The notes below the pieces were generated by a model. The model saw nothing but the letters and a program-made list of their open reading frames with translations. It had not been told where the DNA came from and searched no databases. The position numbers were made by a program, and so were the translations under genes. Below are positions 1 through 5,596 of a stretch of DNA of 5,596 nt, in pieces. Each line of letters starts with the position of its first letter. Within the stretch, counting starts at the first letter, position 1. The DNA is from Leptobacterium_A meishanense (lineage in GTDB: Bacteria; Bacteroidota; Bacteroidia; Flavobacteriales; Flavobacteriaceae): NCBI RefSeq assembly GCF_037645805.1, contig NZ_JBBEXE010000013.1, forward strand, positions 1 through 5,596, in the 5' to 3' direction.

Positions 1-25
1 ATTAATCTCTTTTAAAATAGCCAAT

Positions 26-60
26 AAAAAAAGCACTTATTTGTTTAAATAAGTGCTTTT
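26..60 (-). terminator. Intrinsic terminator of the rRNA operon
   Basis: Read on the minus strand, a perfect 14-bp stem (AAAAGCACTTATTT with AAATAAGTGCTTTT, positions 60-47 and 42-29) closes a 4-base loop. It runs into seven Ts (32-26) followed by ATT. This is a classic Rho-independent terminator about 30 bases past the 5S 3' end and is the likely end of the operon transcript. The plus strand has only four Ts at the stem end and then a run of As, so action in that direction would be weaker. Confidence 0.9.
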
Positions 61-71
61 AAAAAATCACA

Positions 72-89
72 TGTTTGTTGTGACAAACA
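72..89 (-). other. Small hairpin at the 5S 3' edge
   Basis: Positions 72-78 (TGTTTGT on the plus strand) pair perfectly with 83-89 (ACAAACA) around a 4-base loop. The stem starts at the last bases of 5S helix I, so it competes with or borders the mature 5S 3' end. It has no T tract of its own and is probably a 3' trimming or processing element rather than a terminator. Its function is inferred from position only. Confidence 0.5.
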
Positions 90-195
90 AGGCGGCGACC
101 TACTCTCCCACTTTCGTAGTACCATCGGCGCTGATAGGCTTAACTTCTCTGTTCGGAATGGTAAGAGGTGAGCCCCATCGCTATAACCACCTTAA
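88..195 (-). rRNA. rrf: 5S ribosomal RNA
   Basis: This is the 5S rRNA of the large subunit, which sits in the central protuberance with uL5, uL18 and bL25-type proteins. The minus strand reads AAGGTGGTTATAGCGATGGG at the 5' end. It continues through the conserved loop stretch CCATTCCGAACAGAGAAG and ends GTGGGAGAGTAGGTCGCCGC followed by CTT. Helix I forms between AAGGUGGU (193-186) and GCCGCCUU (96-89) with two G-U pairs. At about 105-108 nt it is a little shorter than the 120 nt of E. coli, which fits the Flavobacteriales form as I know it. Exact ends are uncertain by a few bases. It is the last gene of the operon, 181 bases after 23S and about 28 bases before the terminator stem. Confidence 0.95.
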
Positions 196-376
196 GCTTT
201 AGTGCATATAGCCTTGTCGCTATAATTTACCCGTACCTGTATTCAACAGGGGCGGGCCACCTTAAACCTTTGAGTTACCATTAGGATTTCCTAATGATCA
301 ACTCCTAATATTGTAACATACTGAGATAAAAAAACAGAAAAAAGCCGAATACTTAAATAAACAAAAAACAATTCCG
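196..376 (-). other. 23S-5S intergenic spacer with three hairpins
   Basis: This 181-base transcribed spacer has no gene. Three inverted repeats are visible: 207-224 (TATAGC with GCTATA, 6 bp), 230-256 (CCCG plus CCTGT pairing with ACAGG plus CGGG around a 2x2 internal loop), and 272-304 (GAGTT plus CATTAGG pairing with CCTAATG plus AACTC around a small internal loop). The part next to 23S (about 305-375) is T-rich on the transcribed strand without a strong stem. No TAnnTTTG promoter is seen, so 5S is presumably co-transcribed. The hairpins probably guide separation of 5S from the 23S precursor, an inference from position. Confidence 0.6.
210..265 (-). repeat. Split second copy of the 5S 5' end
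   Basis: Inside 5S, plus-strand positions 171-195 read AGCCCCATCGCTATAA joined directly to CCACCTTAA. In the spacer, 210-225 read AGCCTTGTCGCTATAA (13 of 16 the same, all three changes transitions) and 257-265 read CCACCTTAA (9 of 9). The order and orientation are the same, but 31 bases (226-256) sit exactly at the join. Those 31 bases carry the hairpin 230-256. It looks like a duplicated 5S 5' end later interrupted by a small palindromic insert. A chance match is possible but unlikely with both halves in order. Confidence 0.55.

Positions 377-386
<10 letters not shown>
359..386 (-). other. 3' arm of the 23S processing stalk
   Basis: The bases at 376-386 are an exact 11-base complement of 3197-3207, joining the two ends of 23S. 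Farther out, 359-367 can pair with 3208-3216 (9 bp, one G-U) after an 8-base one-sided bulge. Such stalks around 23S are known RNase III targets in bacteria. The 11-bp part is solid, the outer extension weaker because it is A/T rich. Confidence 0.6.
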
Positions 387-3206
<2,820 letters not shown>

Positions 3207-3257
3207 CTTTTTGCTTTTTAATTTATTATATTTTCTACTTCTCTCGCTTTTCTATCT

Positions 3258-3275
3258 CAATATGTCAATGAACTT
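3258..3275 (-). promoter_or_regulatory. boxA-like antitermination element before 23S
   Basis: The minus strand reads AAGTTCATTGACATATTG about 50 bases before the 23S 5' end. It matches the leader element at 5449-5466 in 17 of 18 bases. In bacterial rRNA operons, boxA is repeated in the leader and in the 16S-23S spacer and loads NusB/NusE (S10) complexes that protect the transcript from Rho. Position and repetition both fit that role here. The assignment is inferred, since the sequence differs from the E. coli boxA. Confidence 0.65.
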
Positions 3276-3307
3276 TCCGATAACGACAATGCGTCATCTG
3301 GTCCTTA

Positions 3308-3349
3308 CGTTAAAAATGCCTAAAAGACATTTTTTTTAACGCTTTGGCC
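3308..3349 (-). repeat. tRNA trailer hairpin repeat, copy 1 (after tRNA-Ala)
   Basis: This element lies directly 3' of tRNA-Ala in the transcript. On the plus strand CGTTAAAAATG (3308-3318) pairs with CATTTTTTTTAACG (3328-3341, three extra Ts bulged) around a loop of nine bases. It then runs through CTTTGGCC toward the tRNA. A near copy lies at 3611-3647 after tRNA-Ile. No T tract follows the stem on the transcribed strand, so it is a likely processing hairpin and not a terminator. Confidence 0.7.
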
Positions 3350-3352
3350 TTG

Positions 3353-3426
3353 TGGAGAATATCGGAGTCGAACCGATGACCTCCTGCGTGCAAGGCAGGC
3401 GCTCTAGCCAGCTGAGCTAATTCCCC
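3353..3426 (-). tRNA. tRNA-Ala (anticodon UGC)
   Basis: This tRNA decodes GCA and other GCN alanine codons. The minus strand begins GGGGAATTAGCTCAGC and ends in ATTCTCC plus discriminator A. The 7-bp acceptor stem is GGGGAAT with ATTCTCC (one G-U). The anticodon loop is CTTGCAC with anticodon TGC at 3392-3390, and the T loop TTCGACT is standard. The CCA tail is not encoded (the next bases are CAAGG), so it is added after transcription. It lies 146 bases before 23S in the usual Ile-Ala order of bacterial 16S-23S spacers. Length is 74 nt with no sign of damage. Confidence 0.97.
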
Positions 3427-3447
3427 ATATACTAGTCGTTAGTATAT
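3427..3447 (-). other. Hairpin abutting the tRNA-Ala 5' end
   Basis: ATATACTA (3427-3434) and TAGTATAT (3440-3447) form a perfect 8-bp stem with a 5-base loop. The stem ends exactly where the acceptor stem of tRNA-Ala begins (3426), so the two could stack. It would lie right at the RNase P cut site. The structure is plain, but any role in 5' maturation is inferred. Confidence 0.6.
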
Positions 3448-3453
3448 AGTAGT

Positions 3454-3475
3454 TAGTAGTCAGATACAACTACTA
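3454..3475 (-). other. Second hairpin upstream of tRNA-Ala
   Basis: TAGTAGT (3454-3460) pairs with ACTACTA (3469-3475) around an 8-base loop. It sits in a short low-complexity stretch of TAGTAGT-type repeats, which may have arisen by replication slippage. No further function can be read from it. Confidence 0.45.
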
Positions 3476-3501
3476 CTCAACTCCTAGAATTTCCTATTCA
3501 A

Positions 3502-3521
3502 TTTATTTTAATGAACTTTAA
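3502..3521 (-). repeat. Spacer block B, copy before tRNA-Ala
   Basis: On the minus strand this reads TTAAAGTTCATTAAAATAAA. It aligns with 3730-3750 before tRNA-Ile at about 18 of 21 positions with one gap. It contains GTTCATT, the core of the two better boxA-like elements at 3258-3275 and 5449-5466, so it may be a decayed boxA. It belongs to a set of blocks shared by the flanks of the two tRNAs. Confidence 0.5.
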
Positions 3522-3582
3522 TTATCAATTGTAAAATCAGCAATTGCAAATTGGCAAAATCGGGATAAACTTCTCGCTTTTC

Positions 3583-3600
3583 CCATTCCTTTTAACAATT
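3583..3600 (-). repeat. Spacer block A, copy before tRNA-Ala
   Basis: The plus strand reads CCATTCCTTTTAACAATT, an exact 18-base match to 3766-3783. The shared CCTCTT follows three bases later here and directly in the other copy. It lies just beyond the tRNA-Ile trailer hairpin. Read on the plus strand it looks like a boxA (CTTTTAACAA), but that is the wrong strand for this operon. Confidence 0.75.
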
Positions 3601-3610
3601 TGGCCTCTTT

Positions 3611-3647
3611 GTTAAAATGCCTACTAGACATTTTTTAACGCTCGGCC
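3611..3647 (-). repeat. tRNA trailer hairpin repeat, copy 2 (after tRNA-Ile)
   Basis: GTTAAAATG (3611-3619) pairs with CATTTTTTAAC (3629-3639, two extra Ts bulged), followed by GCTCGGCC up to the tRNA-Ile 3' edge. It matches copy 1 at 3309-3349 apart from small indels in the A/T runs and two changed bases in the loop. Its conserved place right after each tRNA suggests a 3' trimming signal or the footprint of a duplicated tRNA unit. Confidence 0.7.
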
Positions 3648-3650
3648 CTG

Positions 3651-3724
3651 TAGTCTCGGGCAGGCTCGAACTGCCGACCTCTACATTATCAGTGTAGCGC
3701 TCTAACCAGCTGAGCTACGAGACT
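3651..3724 (-). tRNA. tRNA-Ile (anticodon GAU)
   Basis: This tRNA decodes AUC and AUU isoleucine codons. The minus strand begins AGTCTCGTAGCTCAGC and ends CGAGACT plus discriminator A. The 7-bp acceptor stem AGTCTCG with CGAGACT is fully Watson-Crick. The anticodon stem is CTACA with TGTAG, and the loop CTGATAA holds anticodon GAT at 3690-3688. The T arm is GGCAG, TTCGAGC, CTGCC. CCA is not encoded (the next bases are CAGGG). It lies 81 bases after 16S and is the first tRNA of the spacer, the usual bacterial order. Length is 74 nt, intact. Confidence 0.97.
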
Positions 3725-3729
3725 CTGCT

Positions 3730-3750
3730 TTTATTTTTATTGAACGTTAA
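3730..3750 (-). repeat. Spacer block B, copy before tRNA-Ile
   Basis: On the transcribed strand this reads TTAACGTTCAATAAAAATAA and one more A. It is related to 3502-3521. Part of it (3737-3743, together with 3745-3753) can also pair with the 16S leader at 5334-5355, so the block may serve as the 3' arm of the 16S processing stalk as well. Confidence 0.5.
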
Positions 3751-3765
3751 CAGCATTAAGCAAAA

Positions 3766-3783
3766 CCATTCCTTTTAACAATT
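3766..3783 (-). repeat. Spacer block A, copy before tRNA-Ile
   Basis: Exact 18-base match (CCATTCCTTTTAACAATT on the plus strand) to 3583-3600. It lies between the 16S 3' end and tRNA-Ile. Together with block B and the trailer hairpin it gives the same block order around both tRNAs. Confidence 0.75.
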
Positions 3784-3805
3784 CCTCTTCTGTATCTTTT
3801 TCTCT

Positions 3806-5326
<1,521 letters not shown>

Positions 5327-5333
5327 ATTTCGT

Positions 5334-5355
5334 CTGTTATCGATAGAATCAATAA
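5334..5355 (-). other. 5' arm of a candidate 16S processing stalk
   Basis: The minus strand reads TTATTGA (5355-5349), six unpaired bases, then CGATAACAG (5342-5334), ending seven bases before 16S. The spacer after 16S has CTGTTAACG (3753-3745) and TCAATAA (3743-3737) in matching order, giving 8 of 9 and 7 of 7 pairs. This is the layout expected for an RNase III stalk that brings the two 16S ends together. It is moderately supported because the outer part is A/T rich. Confidence 0.45.
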
Positions 5356-5366
5356 CTTTTAACTTT

Positions 5367-5383
5367 AATACTATCCAAAGAAT
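5367..5383 (-). promoter_or_regulatory. Second possible boxA-like element in the leader
   Basis: The minus strand reads ATTCTTTGGATAGTATT about 40 bases before 16S. The TTCTTTG core resembles the GTTCTTTGA form I associate with Bacteroidota rRNA leaders. It is a weaker candidate than 5449-5466, and I list it because its place in the leader fits. Confidence 0.3.
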
Positions 5384-5416
5384 TATCTACTCAAAATGAC
5401 TTTGCTTATTTTTTTT

Positions 5417-5440
5417 CGGTCATATATTAATATACAACCG
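5417..5440 (-). other. Leader hairpin just after boxA
   Basis: A 24-base near-palindrome runs from CGGT to ACCG with a TATATTAATATA core. It makes a stem of about ten pairs including two G-U pairs around a small TTAA loop. It begins eight bases after the boxA-like element. On the transcribed strand it is followed by eight As, not Ts, so it is not a terminator. It may be part of the antitermination or processing leader. Confidence 0.55.
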
Positions 5441-5448
5441 GCTGCTAA

Positions 5449-5466
5449 CAATATTTCAATGAACTT
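5449..5466 (-). promoter_or_regulatory. boxA-like antitermination element in the 16S leader
   Basis: The minus strand reads AAGTTCATTGAAATATTG, 17 of 18 identical to the element before 23S at 3258-3275. It lies about 65 bases downstream of the predicted transcription start and about 120 bases before 16S. Conservation of this short string at the two classic boxA places of an rRNA operon is the main evidence. A NusB-S10 binding role is inferred from other bacteria. Confidence 0.65.
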
Positions 5467-5533
5467 ATTCCTTAATTCTTAATAAAACCCCCAGGAAAAC
5501 TAATCTTAATATCCATCCCCCCGAAAGCGGCTG

Positions 5534-5565
5534 CAAATATAGAAAACTATCCCACTATTCAACAA
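5534..5565 (-). promoter_or_regulatory. Bacteroidota-type rRNA promoter
   Basis: The minus strand has TATATTTG (5541-5534), a full match to the -7 consensus TAnnTTTG used by the primary sigma factor of Bacteroidota. Two TTG trinucleotides lie upstream at 65-63 and 62-60 of the 5500s, giving spacers of 21 or 18 bases to the -7 box, both within the range known for this phylum. The region farther upstream (5566-5596) is almost pure A/T with A and T tracts and could act as an UP element. Transcription should start near 5528, giving a leader of about 200 bases. No second promoter is seen between here and 16S. Confidence 0.75.
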
Positions 5566-5596
5566 ATCTTTTTAAATGTTTTTTTGAAAATATTTT

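Noticed and set aside
1..25. Possible start or end of a neighbouring gene at the left edge
   Set aside because: Only 25 A/T-rich bases lie beyond the terminator, with no usable signal.
3526..3547. Repeated CAATTG palindromes in the tRNA-tRNA spacer
   Set aside because: Short and A/T rich. They could form a weak stem, but nothing sets them apart from chance in this composition.
3308..3647. Trailer hairpins as internal terminators
   Set aside because: No T tract follows either stem on the transcribed strand. The T runs are part of the stems, and termination there would cut off 23S and 5S.

Overview
The window holds one complete ribosomal RNA operon, transcribed on the minus strand. It runs from a promoter near the right edge, through 16S rRNA, tRNA-Ile(GAU), tRNA-Ala(UGC), 23S rRNA and 5S rRNA, to an intrinsic terminator near the left edge. 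I see no believable protein gene. Every open frame of notable length lies inside or antisense to structural RNA, or runs from the 23S end into spacer.

The organism is most likely a member of the Bacteroidota, probably order Flavobacteriales. The support is the 16S sequence (the GGAACACCTCCTTTCT 3' end, the GGGGCTAAGTCGTAACAAGG stretch and the general variable-region pattern), a promoter with the Bacteroidota -7 motif TAnnTTTG, AT-rich spacers, and a GTTCATTGACATATTG element in front of the 23S gene. I cannot name a genus.

Layout from left to right (transcript 3' to 5'): terminator 26-60; 5S about 88-195; an unusual 23S-5S spacer 196-376 with three hairpins and a split second copy of the 5S 5' end; 23S about 377-3206; spacer 3207-3352 with a boxA-like element and a tRNA trailer hairpin; tRNA-Ala 3353-3426; a long 224-base tRNA-tRNA spacer built from repeated blocks; tRNA-Ile 3651-3724; an 81-base spacer; 16S about 3806-5326; and a leader of about 200 bases with a hairpin and a second boxA-like element, led by the promoter at 5534-5565.

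The parts work as one unit. A single promoter drives a precursor, complementary arms around 16S and 23S can form processing stalks, boxA-like elements in the leader and before 23S probably load antitermination factors, and the terminator after 5S ends the transcript. The rRNA genes look intact. The more interesting points are in the spacers (signs that a tRNA-plus-flanks unit was duplicated, and that the 5S 5' end was duplicated and then interrupted) and in two covarying base-pair differences from E. coli at antibiotic-binding sites. I did not find a novel multi-gene system here.
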